Positions 25,846-33,426 of a stretch of 54,620 nt of DNA are shown in pieces (the first letter of the stretch is position 1; each line of letters opens with the position of its first letter). The notes under the pieces were generated by a model that worked only from the letters and a program-made list of their open reading frames with translations, was not told the origin of the DNA and did no database searches. Source of the stretch: Pseudobdellovibrionaceae bacterium (lineage in GTDB: Bacteria; Bdellovibrionota; Bdellovibrionia; Bdellovibrionales; JAMPXM01); assembly GCA_021463345.1 (NCBI GenBank), contig JAJTYM010000024.1, positions 1 through 54,620 of the forward strand, written 5' to 3'. A program made the translations under genes and the position numbers.

Positions 25846-25907
25846 ACCCGGCCCGGCGGACGGCCCGGTCGAATCCGACCGAAGCCCTCCGCCACGAATG
25901 AATCGCC
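25846..25907 (+). repeat. Direct repeat copy B: orphan macB 3' end
   Basis: In its plus-strand frame it reads HPARRTARSNPTEALRHE then TGA at 25899-25901, nearly the macB C-terminus. The sequence to its left no longer matches macB. It is a remnant of a duplicated macB tail. The rest of 25759-26093 shows no gene. Confidence 0.85.
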
Positions 25908-26093
25908 GGCGACACAAGCGACAAGGGGAGGGCGGTGGTGAGAGCGCCGCCGGTTTCCGCCGTGATCAGGGTTCGAGATCGCGTCGTGTCACCCGAATCG
26001 GCAAGTCTGAAGAATTGACATGGCCCGAACCGGGGCTCAAGGAATCCGCGCGGCCGAGAGGCAGCCGCGCTTCGATCGTCCCTCAGGTGTCCC

Positions 26094-26687
26094 TCAGTCG
26101 CGCTTGCCGAGGCCCGCCAGAAAAATCTCTTTGGAGATCTGGCGCGTGGCTTTGGGTTTGACGACGTCGACTTTATCGAACATCGCCCTCATCCGGTCGC
26201 GAAAAACCGTGAAGTCATCGGAGTGGAAAAGCTTGCAGACGAAATGGCCCTTCGGCTTCAGGAACCGGCGGGCGACGTCCAGCGCGAGCTCGCAGAGCTC
26301 GAGCGAGCGTGCTTGGTCGGTGACTTTGACTCCGGTCGTTTTCGGCGCCATGTCCGACATGACGATGTCGAACGGCGGCGCCCACCCCCGCTCGCTGAAA
26401 ACGTCCTCGAGAGCCAAGTCGCGAAGATCGGCCGCGATGAACTCGGCGTTCGGAAGCGAAAGCCTCACCGGAGTGAGATCGACCCCGAGCAACCTCCCCT
26501 TCGGCCCGATCCTGGCCGAAGCGTATTGCGACCAGGAGCCGGGGGCCGCGCCAAGATCCAAAACGGTCTGACCCGGCTTGAAGAGCCGCAGTTTCCGATC
26601 GATCTCCTCGAGCTTGAAGACCGATCGAGCGGCGAAATTCTCTTTTTTGGCTTTTTTGAAATAGTGATCCCGAGGGTTGTACGGCAT
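26094..26687 (-). CDS. rlmE: 23S rRNA (uridine-2552) 2'-O-methyltransferase RlmE (FtsJ/RrmJ)
   Basis: A 197-aa SAM-dependent methyltransferase acting on the A-loop of 23S rRNA. Start motif DHYFKKAKKENFAARSVFKL includes the first catalytic Lys. The SAM-binding motif is VLDLGAAPGSWSQYA, then GVDLTPV, DIVMSDMAPKTTG (catalytic Asp), FVCKLF (catalytic Lys) and the final Lys/Glu region KPKATRQISKEIFLAG. The K-D-K-E tetrad therefore seems complete. ATG 26687 gives family length; the frame is open further upstream but not family-like. It follows the XRE gene by 90 bases on the same strand. Confidence 0.92.
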   Translation of the reverse strand: MPYNPRDHYFKKAKKENFAARSVFKLEEIDRKLRLFKPGQTVLDLGAAPGSWSQYASARIGPKGRLLGVDLTPVRLSLPNAEFIAADLRDLALEDVFSERGWAPPFDIVMSDMAPKTTGVKVTDQARSLELCELALDVARRFLKPKGHFVCKLFHSDDFTVFRDRMRAMFDKVDVVKPKATRQISKEIFLAGLGKRD

Positions 26688-26777
26688 CACGCCTCCAAAA
26701 GCGGCCCTGAGGGGGCGAATTGACGCAAAGGGCCATCCAGAAGGAATAAAGCGCCCCAACAGGGCGATCAACCGCCG

Positions 26778-27053
26778 TCAGGCGCGGCGGCGGTTGCGGT
26801 TCGAATAGAATTCACGGTGCAAGTCGCGCTCGACTTCCTGCCTGAGCTTTTCGAACATCTCGTCGACCGGGACTTTATAGAGCTTGGTCAAGTGGCGGAG
26901 GATGAACACCGGCGGGTTGGCGAGCCCGCGCTCCCAGTTCGACACGAATTGCGGCGAAGAGTAACCGAGCGCGCTGGCCACTTCGGACTGCGTGAGCCCG
27001 ACTTCGACGCGTTTCTTTTTCAGGAAAGCCGCAAGTTGCGTTCTGTTTTTCAA
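26778..27053 (-). CDS. XRE-family DNA-binding protein A
   Basis: A 91-aa helix-turn-helix protein with LTQSEVASALGYSSPQFVSN and WERGL as the operator-reading unit. The TTG at 27053 is preferred: GAGGGG lies five bases upstream and the resulting start (KNRTQLAAFLKKKRVEVG) lines up with its paralogue at 27447-27728. A GTG at 27119 would add 22 residues. The core GYSSPQFVSNWERGL is identical in the paralogue, implying the same DNA target. The tail is basic and probably helical (EVERDLHREFYSNRNRRR). Divergent from the paralogue; rlmE follows on the same strand. Confidence 0.8.
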   Translation of the reverse strand: MKNRTQLAAFLKKKRVEVGLTQSEVASALGYSSPQFVSNWERGLANPPVFILRHLTKLYKVPVDEMFEKLRQEVERDLHREFYSNRNRRRA

Positions 27054-27289
27054 GGAACCCCTCGCAATCGTGAAGCCGGGCGGGGCGAATCCGCACAGGC
27101 GTCTCGTCAAATCGATCACAATCTCATATTACACAAAGACGCGAGCGACAATCGGTTTTTGCCGGATGTCGTCAATGAAATCAATTGAGTACTCCCATGC
27201 GGGCGATGTCAGACCACGGCCCCTTTCCGGGCCACCCGGACGCTCCGCGGGCACGGCGCGCCCACGGTAAACCAAATCGAAGGAACTCC

Positions 27290-27305
27290 AGATAGTTACG
27301 TATCT
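27290..27305. promoter_or_regulatory. Palindrome between the two XRE genes
   Basis: AGATA (27290-27294), six bases, TATCT (27301-27305). It lies in the AT-rich part of the roughly 390-bp divergent intergenic region (27054-27446), which otherwise holds no gene. Candidate XRE operator; no second copy was found by eye. Confidence 0.3.
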
Positions 27306-27446
27306 TAACCAATTTTTCATAAACGATAAATATTTGTTGTTTGCGCGGGGCCGGGGCGTATTAAGAGTTCCTTTATGTACCCGAAATAACCGAAAATTTC
27401 TTGGTCACTAAACTGCGGGGAGCTACATTGTCGACAGGAGGCCCGT

Positions 27447-27728
27447 ATGCGTTTAGTGATGCGTTCCTTGTCCGATTACCTGAAACAAAAAAGATTGGCT
27501 AGCGGCCTCAGCCAGCTCGACGTCGCCAAAGTCCTCGGCTATTCGTCGCCGCAATTCGTGTCGAACTGGGAGCGCGGGCTCGTCTCCCCGCCTCTGGAAA
27601 CGATCGCGGTCCTGATCGATCTGTACAAAATCCCGCCGAACGACGTGATCAATCGCATCATGGCCGAAACCAAAGAGTATCTCGAATCACACCTCGCGCG
27701 CAAAAAACGCGGGCGCCAGCGCCGCTGA
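27447..27728 (+). CDS. XRE-family DNA-binding protein B
   Basis: A 93-aa helix-turn-helix protein, MRSLSDYLKQKRLASGLSQL followed by DVAKVLGYSSPQFVSNWERG and L, with a basic tail (ARKKRGRQRR). AGGAG at 27436-27440 supports the ATG at 27447. It shares the GYSSPQFVSNWERGL recognition core with protein A; outside it the two differ. Small proteins of this kind are common regulators in Bdellovibrio-like bacteria. A terminator hairpin overlaps its 3' end. Confidence 0.82.
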   Translation: MRLVMRSLSDYLKQKRLASGLSQLDVAKVLGYSSPQFVSNWERGLVSPPLETIAVLIDLYKIPPNDVINRIMAETKEYLESHLARKKRGRQRR

Positions 27729-27742
27729 CCCTCGCGTTTTTT
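27702..27742 (+). terminator. Probable rho-independent terminator after XRE protein B
   Basis: AAAAAACGCG (27702-27711) pairs with CGCGTTTTTT (27733-27742); the loop contains a further GGCG/CGCC stem. The stop codon (27726-27728) lies in the loop. With T-run on one side and A-run on the other, it may work in both directions. Confidence 0.6.
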
Positions 27743-27802
27743 ACGGACCCGCCGGGCAGCGCGACCTTGTTTTCGCCCGGCGCCGACGCTACTCTGGCCC
27801 TC

Positions 27803-28897
27803 GTGCCTGACGAAAGAAATCCGACCGAGACCTCGGACGCGCGTTTGTTGGTGATCCGTTTCTCGAGTTTCGGGGACATCATCCAAGCCGCCGCGATCCC
27901 CGGCGCGTTCCGCGCCGAATTCCCGCGCGCGCGCGTCGATTGGCTGGTTCGCTCCGACTTCCGCACCTTGCTCGAACCGCACCCCGAGATCGAACGGGTG
28001 ATCGCCTTCGATCGCGCCGGGGGCCTTGGAGGGCTGCTCCGCCTCGCCTGGAGCTTGGGTGCGGAGCCCTATACTCATATCTATGACGCGCACGCCAACG
28101 TCCGCTCCGCGTTGGTCGGGGTGATCTTGCGCTTGCGCCGCTTGACGCTCCTGGCGCGGCTGGGATGGCCCGCTTGGGCCAAACGCCCGAAATCCCGGTT
28201 GCGTCGCTTTCTGTTTTTCCGCCTCCGGCTGCGCTCGGTGCTGCCGCGGCCTTTTCGCGGCGTGATCTCGTTTTTGCGGCCGCTCGCGCGCTGGCGCGTC
28301 TCCTCCTCCCCCCCGGAGCCGCCTCAGTTTTTCCCGTCCCCCGAAGGCCGGGCCGAAGCCGCAGCGACCTTCGGCGGCTTCGTGCCCGACGTGATCCTCA
28401 TCCCCTCCGCGGCCTGGGAGATGAAACGCTGGCCGCTGGCGCATTGGAAACGACTCATCGAGCTGATGCCGACGACCCGCTTCGCGGTGCTCGGCGGGCC
28501 CGAGGACGCCTTCTGCGCCGAACTCGAGCGGGTCGCTCCCGAACGGGTGCGCAACTTCGCCGGCCGGATGACGCTCGCCGCGAGTTCGGCCGCGCTCGAA
28601 CGAGCGCGCCTGACGATCGCGGGCGATACGGGCCTCTTGCACGTCGCCGACCAGATGGGGCGCCCATGCCTGGCGTTGATCGGACCCACCGCGTTCGGGT
28701 ACCCGACCCGGCCAACGTCCGTGACGATCGAAACCCCGCTCCCCTGCAAGCCGTGCTCGAAGGACGGCCGCGGCGCCTGCGTGAACCCCGTCTATCAACG
28801 CTGCCTAGTGGACCTCGCGCCGGAGGCGGTCGCCGCGCGCGCGCGCGCGCAGCTGGAGGCCGAAGCCGCCAAGCGAGCCCCGGAGTCCGCGCCGTGA
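27803..28897 (+). CDS. Glycosyltransferase family 9 (LPS heptosyltransferase-like)
   Basis: A 364-aa GT-B-fold protein. N-terminal LLVIRFSSFGDIIQAAAIPG is the GT9 start motif. The C-terminal donor site shows IAGDTGLLHVADQMGRPCLA and LIGPTAFGYPTRP. A Cys-rich tail (CKPCSKDGRGACVNPVYQRC) resembles the CxxC...C region seen in ADP-heptose:LPS heptosyltransferases. It would add heptose or a similar sugar to the LPS core. GTG 27803 is chosen as start; a TTG 36 bases earlier is possible. Its stop overlaps the waaA start (GTGA), so the two are coupled. Confidence 0.87.
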   Translation: MPDERNPTETSDARLLVIRFSSFGDIIQAAAIPGAFRAEFPRARVDWLVRSDFRTLLEPHPEIERVIAFDRAGGLGGLLRLAWSLGAEPYTHIYDAHANVRSALVGVILRLRRLTLLARLGWPAWAKRPKSRLRRFLFFRLRLRSVLPRPFRGVISFLRPLARWRVSSSPPEPPQFFPSPEGRAEAAATFGGFVPDVILIPSAAWEMKRWPLAHWKRLIELMPTTRFAVLGGPEDAFCAELERVAPERVRNFAGRMTLAASSAALERARLTIAGDTGLLHVADQMGRPCLALIGPTAFGYPTRPTSVTIETPLPCKPCSKDGRGACVNPVYQRCLVDLAPEAVAARARAQLEAEAAKRAPESAP

Positions 28898-30186
28898 GCG
28901 CATGGGACGTCCTTTACGATTCGCTGCTCGCGCCCGCGCTGATCGCCGGCTTCCGGGTCGCGGCGCTCGGCAACGGCAAGATCCGCGACGGCCTCAAGAT
29001 GCGCGCGCCCGACGCCAGCGGCGCGCCTCCCTGGCTCCAAGGGCCCCAGGGCCTCAAACCCGTCTGGATCCATTGCGCCTCCGGCGAGCTCGAATACGCG
29101 AAACCCGTCATCCAGGAGCTCAAACGCCGGGACCCTGGGCAGAAAATCCTGGTCACGTACTTCTCGCCCTCGGTCAAAGCGGCCGTCGAACGGCTTGCCG
29201 GGATCGATCTCCACAGCCCGTCGCCCTGGGACCGCGGAGCCGATGTCGCCGCGCTGATCCGGCATCACCAGCCGCGCGCCCTGCTGATCGCCCGAACCGA
29301 CGCCTGGCCGGCGATGGTCCGCGAAGCGCGCCGGCACGGCGTCCCCTCGCTTCTGTTCTCAGCGACGCTCGCCGGTTCCTCGGGCCGCCTCAAACCGATC
29401 GCGCGGCCTCTGTCGCGCTGGGCCCTCGGCGGCCTCGACGAGATCTTCTGCGTTTCGGACGACGACCGCGACGGGTTCGCCTCGCTCGGGCTCGAAGACA
29501 AAACCAAAGTGGCCGGCGACACGCGCTTCGATCAGGTGTGCGCGCGCCTGGCCGCGCCCAAAGAGACCAAACCGCTCTTCGCGTCCCTTCCGGGGACGCG
29601 CGTGCTCGTGGCGGGATCGACTTGGGCGGAAGACGAAGCCGAGCTCGTGCCCGTCATCGCGAGGTTGAGAGGACGCTGCAAATTCGTCGTGGCGCCGCAC
29701 GAGCCGAGCGAGGCGCACCTGGCCGCGCTCGAGGCGCGCCTCCGGGCGGCCGGGCTGCGCTCGTTGCGCTATTCCGAGGCCGGGCGGATCGACGGCACGG
29801 TCGACGCGATCGTGGTCGATGTCGTCGGCATCCTCGCGGAGCTCTATCTATCCGGCGATTTCGCTTTCGTCGGCGGCAGCTTCCGCAAGACCGTCCACAG
29901 CGTCATGGAACCGCTCGGAGCCGGCTGCCCGACCTTCGTTGGCCCCTTGCATTGGAACAACCGCGAAGCGCTCGAATTCGCCCGCATACCGCTTCCCGGA
30001 GCGAGAAGCGGGACCGCCGTGACCCCCGTGAGCGGCGGTGCGGACTGGGGCGCGCGGCTCGCTGACGCGCTCGAAGCGGGCCCCGAGGCCGCGGAACGCT
30101 GGAAGGCGTTCATCCGTCGCGAAATCGAAAGTCGAAGCGGCAAATCGGGGTTCGTCGTCGACTGGGTTCTGGCCCGTCGCCGCTGA
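28894..30186 (+). CDS. waaA: Divergent Kdo (3-deoxy-D-manno-octulosonate) transferase WaaA/KdtA
   Basis: A 430-aa GT-30-type transferase that puts Kdo on lipid A precursors at the inner membrane. An N-terminal hydrophobic segment is followed by WIHCASGELEYAKPVIQELK (usual ASxGE motif), ILVTYFSPS, RTDAWPAMV (usual ExELWP) and FSATLAGSSGRLKP. The C-terminal half has VAGSTWAEDE, then DFAFVGGSFRKTVHSVMEPL and GCPTFVGPLHWNN, replacing the common GGSL..GGHN.LEPA. Several normally conserved residues differ, so acceptor or donor choice may be unusual. GTG start overlapping the heptosyltransferase stop. Confidence 0.82.
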   Translation: MSAWDVLYDSLLAPALIAGFRVAALGNGKIRDGLKMRAPDASGAPPWLQGPQGLKPVWIHCASGELEYAKPVIQELKRRDPGQKILVTYFSPSVKAAVERLAGIDLHSPSPWDRGADVAALIRHHQPRALLIARTDAWPAMVREARRHGVPSLLFSATLAGSSGRLKPIARPLSRWALGGLDEIFCVSDDDRDGFASLGLEDKTKVAGDTRFDQVCARLAAPKETKPLFASLPGTRVLVAGSTWAEDEAELVPVIARLRGRCKFVVAPHEPSEAHLAALEARLRAAGLRSLRYSEAGRIDGTVDAIVVDVVGILAELYLSGDFAFVGGSFRKTVHSVMEPLGAGCPTFVGPLHWNNREALEFARIPLPGARSGTAVTPVSGGADWGARLADALEAGPEAAERWKAFIRREIESRSGKSGFVVDWVLARRR

Positions 30187-30192
30187 GCGATC

Positions 30193-30975
30193 TCACGCCC
30201 CGAAGAGGGCCGCCTCCAAGAACCTCAGGCTGCGGGTCCCGAACCAGGAAAAGCTCTCTCCGTCGACCAAAGCGAGGGCGCCCGGCAGCTCTCGAGCGGC
30301 CTCCTCGCGTTTAGCGGCGAATGGGTATGGCTCGGTCGAAAGGAGCGCGACGGCCGTCGCCGGGTCAGCGTCGTCGAAGGAAACCTCGGGGTACGGCTCC
30401 GCATCGGGGGTTTGCGCCGCTCCGAAGCCGAGTTTCGCCAAAACCGAGCCGATGAACGTCCCCGGCCCCGCGGCCATGTACGGCCCGCGCCAGATCAAGT
30501 AGCGGAAGCGCGAATCGGCGACCGTCAACCCGGGGGGAGCCGGGCGCCACCACTCGACGACGCCGGGCAGATCCGACCACGAGCGCGGCTCGCGCACGGG
30601 CGCGGCGACGACCTTGTCCCAGCGCCTCGCGACGGCCGTCAGGTTCGCCGCCACGCCGCCGGCATCACCTTCAAGCAGAGCCGCCAAGGCGCGCAGATCC
30701 CGCGGCACGTCTTCGACCGATCGGACGTGCGAAGCGAACCACGGGGCGATGCCCAGCTCGGTGAAGCTTTTCGGATTCTCTTCGCGATCGAGGACGAGCA
30801 GCTCCGGCGACGCGACGCCGAGTTTGTCCCGCGCGACGTCTTTCGTGCCACCGACCGCCGGGATTCCCTTCACCGCGGCGGCGGGATGAACGCAGAATCT
30901 CGTGCGCGCGACGACGTCGGCGCCGCATTCGATCAAAGTTTCGGTCCAGGACGGAACAAGCGACGCGATCCTCAT
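30193..30975 (-). CDS. Helical-backbone metal receptor (BtuF-like) protein
   Basis: A 260-aa protein of the BtuF/periplasmic-binding type (COG0614): MRIASLVPSWTETLIECGAD is the standard start of the domain, then VGGTKDVARDKLGVASPELL, which matches the vitamin B12-binding family. There is no signal peptide or lipobox: the domain starts at residue 1, so it is predicted to be cytoplasmic. Family members of this stand-alone type are annotated as cobalamin-binding; the ligand is not proven. SD GGAAGG is a few bases upstream of the ATG. No BtuC/BtuD genes nearby. Confidence 0.75.
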   Translation of the reverse strand: MRIASLVPSWTETLIECGADVVARTRFCVHPAAAVKGIPAVGGTKDVARDKLGVASPELLVLDREENPKSFTELGIAPWFASHVRSVEDVPRDLRALAALLEGDAGGVAANLTAVARRWDKVVAAPVREPRSWSDLPGVVEWWRPAPPGLTVADSRFRYLIWRGPYMAAGPGTFIGSVLAKLGFGAAQTPDAEPYPEVSFDDADPATAVALLSTEPYPFAAKREEAARELPGALALVDGESFSWFGTRSLRFLEAALFGA

Positions 30976-30996
30976 TCGCCTTCCCTCACCCGGCGC

Positions 30997-32145
30997 TCAA
31001 CGTTTGGCGCCCATGCAGATCGGGCTGAGGAAACGATTGAGAGCCCCAGGGATCTTCGCCGACGCCCAGGTCCACGTCTGCGTCCCGGCGGACCGGGCGC
31101 GCTCCGCGGCCGAGTCTCCGCCGGCCGCGCCGGGGACAGCGTCCGCAGCCGTCTCCGAGATCGCTTCGGCCACGCCTCCGTCGGCGGACGACGCGGGGAT
31201 CTTCCGGTAACCGGCGGCCAGCGACTTGGCCTCGAACCCGGGATGCTTCGCGCCTTCCCCGAGCGCGCAGCCTTTTTCGACCATCGGATCTTCCATGCCG
31301 AGCCAGTGTGTCGTGAGCTTGCCGAGGCTTCGGCAGAAGGGCTCGCTCACCTGCTCCACGCAGGCCGTCTGGCAGTTGCGACGGGCGGCGCCGCTCGCCG
31401 CTTGAGCGCATTTGGCATCGCACGCCGCCGTGCCTTGCGGGGCGAGCAGGGAATGGTAGGGCCAATCGCGCAGCGCGAGCTGCGGGCGAGCGTCGGCGTC
31501 CGCCACGGCCTCCGGGGAAACGATCAAATCGAGATCCTGGTGGATCTCTCCCGACGCCGAATCGCCGCCGAGGACGAAACGGACGTCGAGCTGGAGCGCC
31601 CGCAGGTCGCGCTCCCAAACCGGGCGGATCTTGCGCGCGAAGCACCCGTCCTGGACGTAGCTCCGCACGGCCTCCGCCTGCTCCGCGGTCACGCCCCGGG
31701 GGAGGTTCAGGAGCACCTTGATTTCGACCGCGATGCTGCGCGAACCTCGCGCGGTTTTGGGCGGTCGGCCGCCGGCCTCCGCCGGCCCTTGCTGCCGCAC
31801 CGTGACCGAACCGGCCAACGGCAAAGACTTCGGTTCGTAATGAGCGCCGAGCGCGAACTCGCTCCTCGCCGCGGCCGCCTTCTCTTCCCCGCTCAAGTCC
31901 GCGGGCCCCGCCCAGGCGCAGACTTTGACGCCGTCCTCGACGAGGACGTCCTCGGTTTTACCGGTGAGCTGGGCCGCGCAGGAGTTGCCGACGCCGACGG
32001 CCTTCTCCACCGCTGCGTCACCGGAAGGGGCCGCTTTTTGGATCCCCAACGACTTGTTTTTCGACGGAGCGCACGCGGGGGCGAGGCCCAGCGCGACCGC
32101 GAGGGCCATCCATCCGAGCAAAGGGCCGAGCAGAGAGGTTTTCAT
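30997..32145 (-). CDS. Predicted lipoprotein of unknown function
   Basis: A 382-aa protein whose signal peptide ends in a lipobox LAPAC (Cys25), so it should be lipidated; the +2 residue is Ala, which favours the outer membrane. The mature part is a soluble domain with LLNLPRGVTAEQAEAVRSYV, a run of Cys (CDAKCAQAA, CQTACVEQ) and a long acidic middle. No family recognised. It lies 21 bases after the metal receptor in coordinate, same strand, and could be co-transcribed with it. The 218 bp upstream hold no gene. Confidence 0.65.
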   Translation of the reverse strand: MKTSLLGPLLGWMALAVALGLAPACAPSKNKSLGIQKAAPSGDAAVEKAVGVGNSCAAQLTGKTEDVLVEDGVKVCAWAGPADLSGEEKAAAARSEFALGAHYEPKSLPLAGSVTVRQQGPAEAGGRPPKTARGSRSIAVEIKVLLNLPRGVTAEQAEAVRSYVQDGCFARKIRPVWERDLRALQLDVRFVLGGDSASGEIHQDLDLIVSPEAVADADARPQLALRDWPYHSLLAPQGTAACDAKCAQAASGAARRNCQTACVEQVSEPFCRSLGKLTTHWLGMEDPMVEKGCALGEGAKHPGFEAKSLAAGYRKIPASSADGGVAEAISETAADAVPGAAGGDSAAERARSAGTQTWTWASAKIPGALNRFLSPICMGAKR

Positions 32146-32363
32146 GCGTTCAGGCTCCCCTTATTAAATGAGCGTCAGCGGCGCCGCGGCCAGGGCGGTT
32201 TTCCAAGAATCCGCTCCTGCGACGAAGGCCTGCAAGGAGAATGCTGGGGAACCGACGCGCCTCCGCGCGGAAAACCCGCAGAGGACGCCGCAAAACCATG
32301 GAGGCAGGGGGCCTTTCCCGGCGTCGAACCAGACAGAGGTGACGTTTTCCGGCGCGCGCGGCT

Positions 32364-33161
32364 CTACGGCCTTCCATCGGTCTTCAGCCGGAACGTGGTC
32401 GGAACCGCATTGAGTTCCTTTCGAAAAGTTTTGTTGAAGGAGCTCAAATCGTCAAACCCGACGTCGTGGGCGATCTCGGAGATATTGGACGCCTTCCCCG
32501 AAACGATGAGAAGCCTGAAGGAGTCGAAGATCCGCATTTTGTTCCGATACGCGACGGGCGTGATCCCGAAGCACGCTTTGAATTCACGTGTCATCACCGC
32601 ACGCGGGAATCCCAATCGATGCGCGATTTCAGCCAAAGACATGGACGACGAAAACGTCCTGTCGATCTCGTTTTTCGCCCGCGCCGCGACGGCGCTGACC
32701 TTCTCCTCTTTGCCGATCGCGAGCGCGCCACGCGCTTCGCGGATCGCGCTGAATATTTCCGCTTCGCTCTTCGGCATGGCGCGCCCGTCCCAAGGGAACG
32801 CGATGGGTAGCCGGGGGACGTCCGGCGGGAAAGGGGTTTCCGCCAGGTAAGCGCCCCACGTCAGGCAACCGCGGCTCAAGCGCCATTGAATGACGCTGAA
32901 GGGGGGTATCCAAACGGCCATGGGGCCGACCAATGGGACGCTCCCGCCCTTGCGGGTGGCCGCAAGGGTGGACGCTTGCCGGGGCAGAAAAATAAGATTC
33001 CAAAAATCGCTGAAAACGTCGGTTTCGACCGTATCCGCGTCGCGCCAATGGTTCCGCTTGAAATAAAGCAAACCGCTGTCGAGCCGGACAAGGTCATTGA
33101 CGTAATTATCGGCCTGAATCCGCGCCAACCGACGACGCCCTTCCTCCGCACCCTCGCTCAT
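32364..33161 (-). CDS. AraC-family transcriptional regulator
   Basis: A 265-aa regulator. Residues about 20-120 are a cupin-type sensor (SVPLVGPMAVWIPPFSVIQW). The C-terminal 100 residues hold two helix-turn-helix units: MSLAEIAHRLGFPRAVMTRE and SNISEIAHDVGFDDLSSFNK, then TFRKELNAVPTTFR, the AraC signature. Effector unknown. It is divergent from the MoeY-like gene; a perfect inverted repeat lies between them, so regulation of that operon is likely. The 265-bp intergenic region holds nothing else recognised. Confidence 0.88.
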   Translation of the reverse strand: MSEGAEEGRRRLARIQADNYVNDLVRLDSGLLYFKRNHWRDADTVETDVFSDFWNLIFLPRQASTLAATRKGGSVPLVGPMAVWIPPFSVIQWRLSRGCLTWGAYLAETPFPPDVPRLPIAFPWDGRAMPKSEAEIFSAIREARGALAIGKEEKVSAVAARAKNEIDRTFSSSMSLAEIAHRLGFPRAVMTREFKACFGITPVAYRNKMRIFDSFRLLIVSGKASNISEIAHDVGFDDLSSFNKTFRKELNAVPTTFRLKTDGRP

Positions 33162-33259
33162 CTTTTACCTGCCCCCTCCAGCCACCCATACCAGTCGCAA
33201 GACCCCACGCGGCTCACGGCGGGCCGCGGGCTCCAAGACCCAGCCAATGCTCTATTCTG

Positions 33260-33286
33260 ACAGGGCCCTATGAACGACCTGTCAAA
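33260..33286. promoter_or_regulatory. Inverted repeat between AraC and MoeY-like genes
   Basis: TGACAGG (33260-33266) and CCTGTCA (33280-33286) with a 13-base spacer, perfect over 7 bp. It lies 99 bases before the AraC start and 140 before the MoeY-like start. Candidate operator. Confidence 0.45.
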
Positions 33287-33426
33287 TCCAAAGACGACCC
33301 GCGGGCACAAATGTCAAAAAAACCCAAGATCGCCATCGAGGCGGCTCCTAACATTGAATCAAAGAAGTGGGCTCCCTCCCGGCGAGCGTGAGCGAGAGTC
33401 CCACCATCCGCGAAGGAAAATAGCCC

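Noticed and set aside
27054-27728. Toxin-antitoxin or prophage switch at the XRE pair
   Set aside because: No toxin, integrase or phage genes nearby; both flanks are housekeeping genes.
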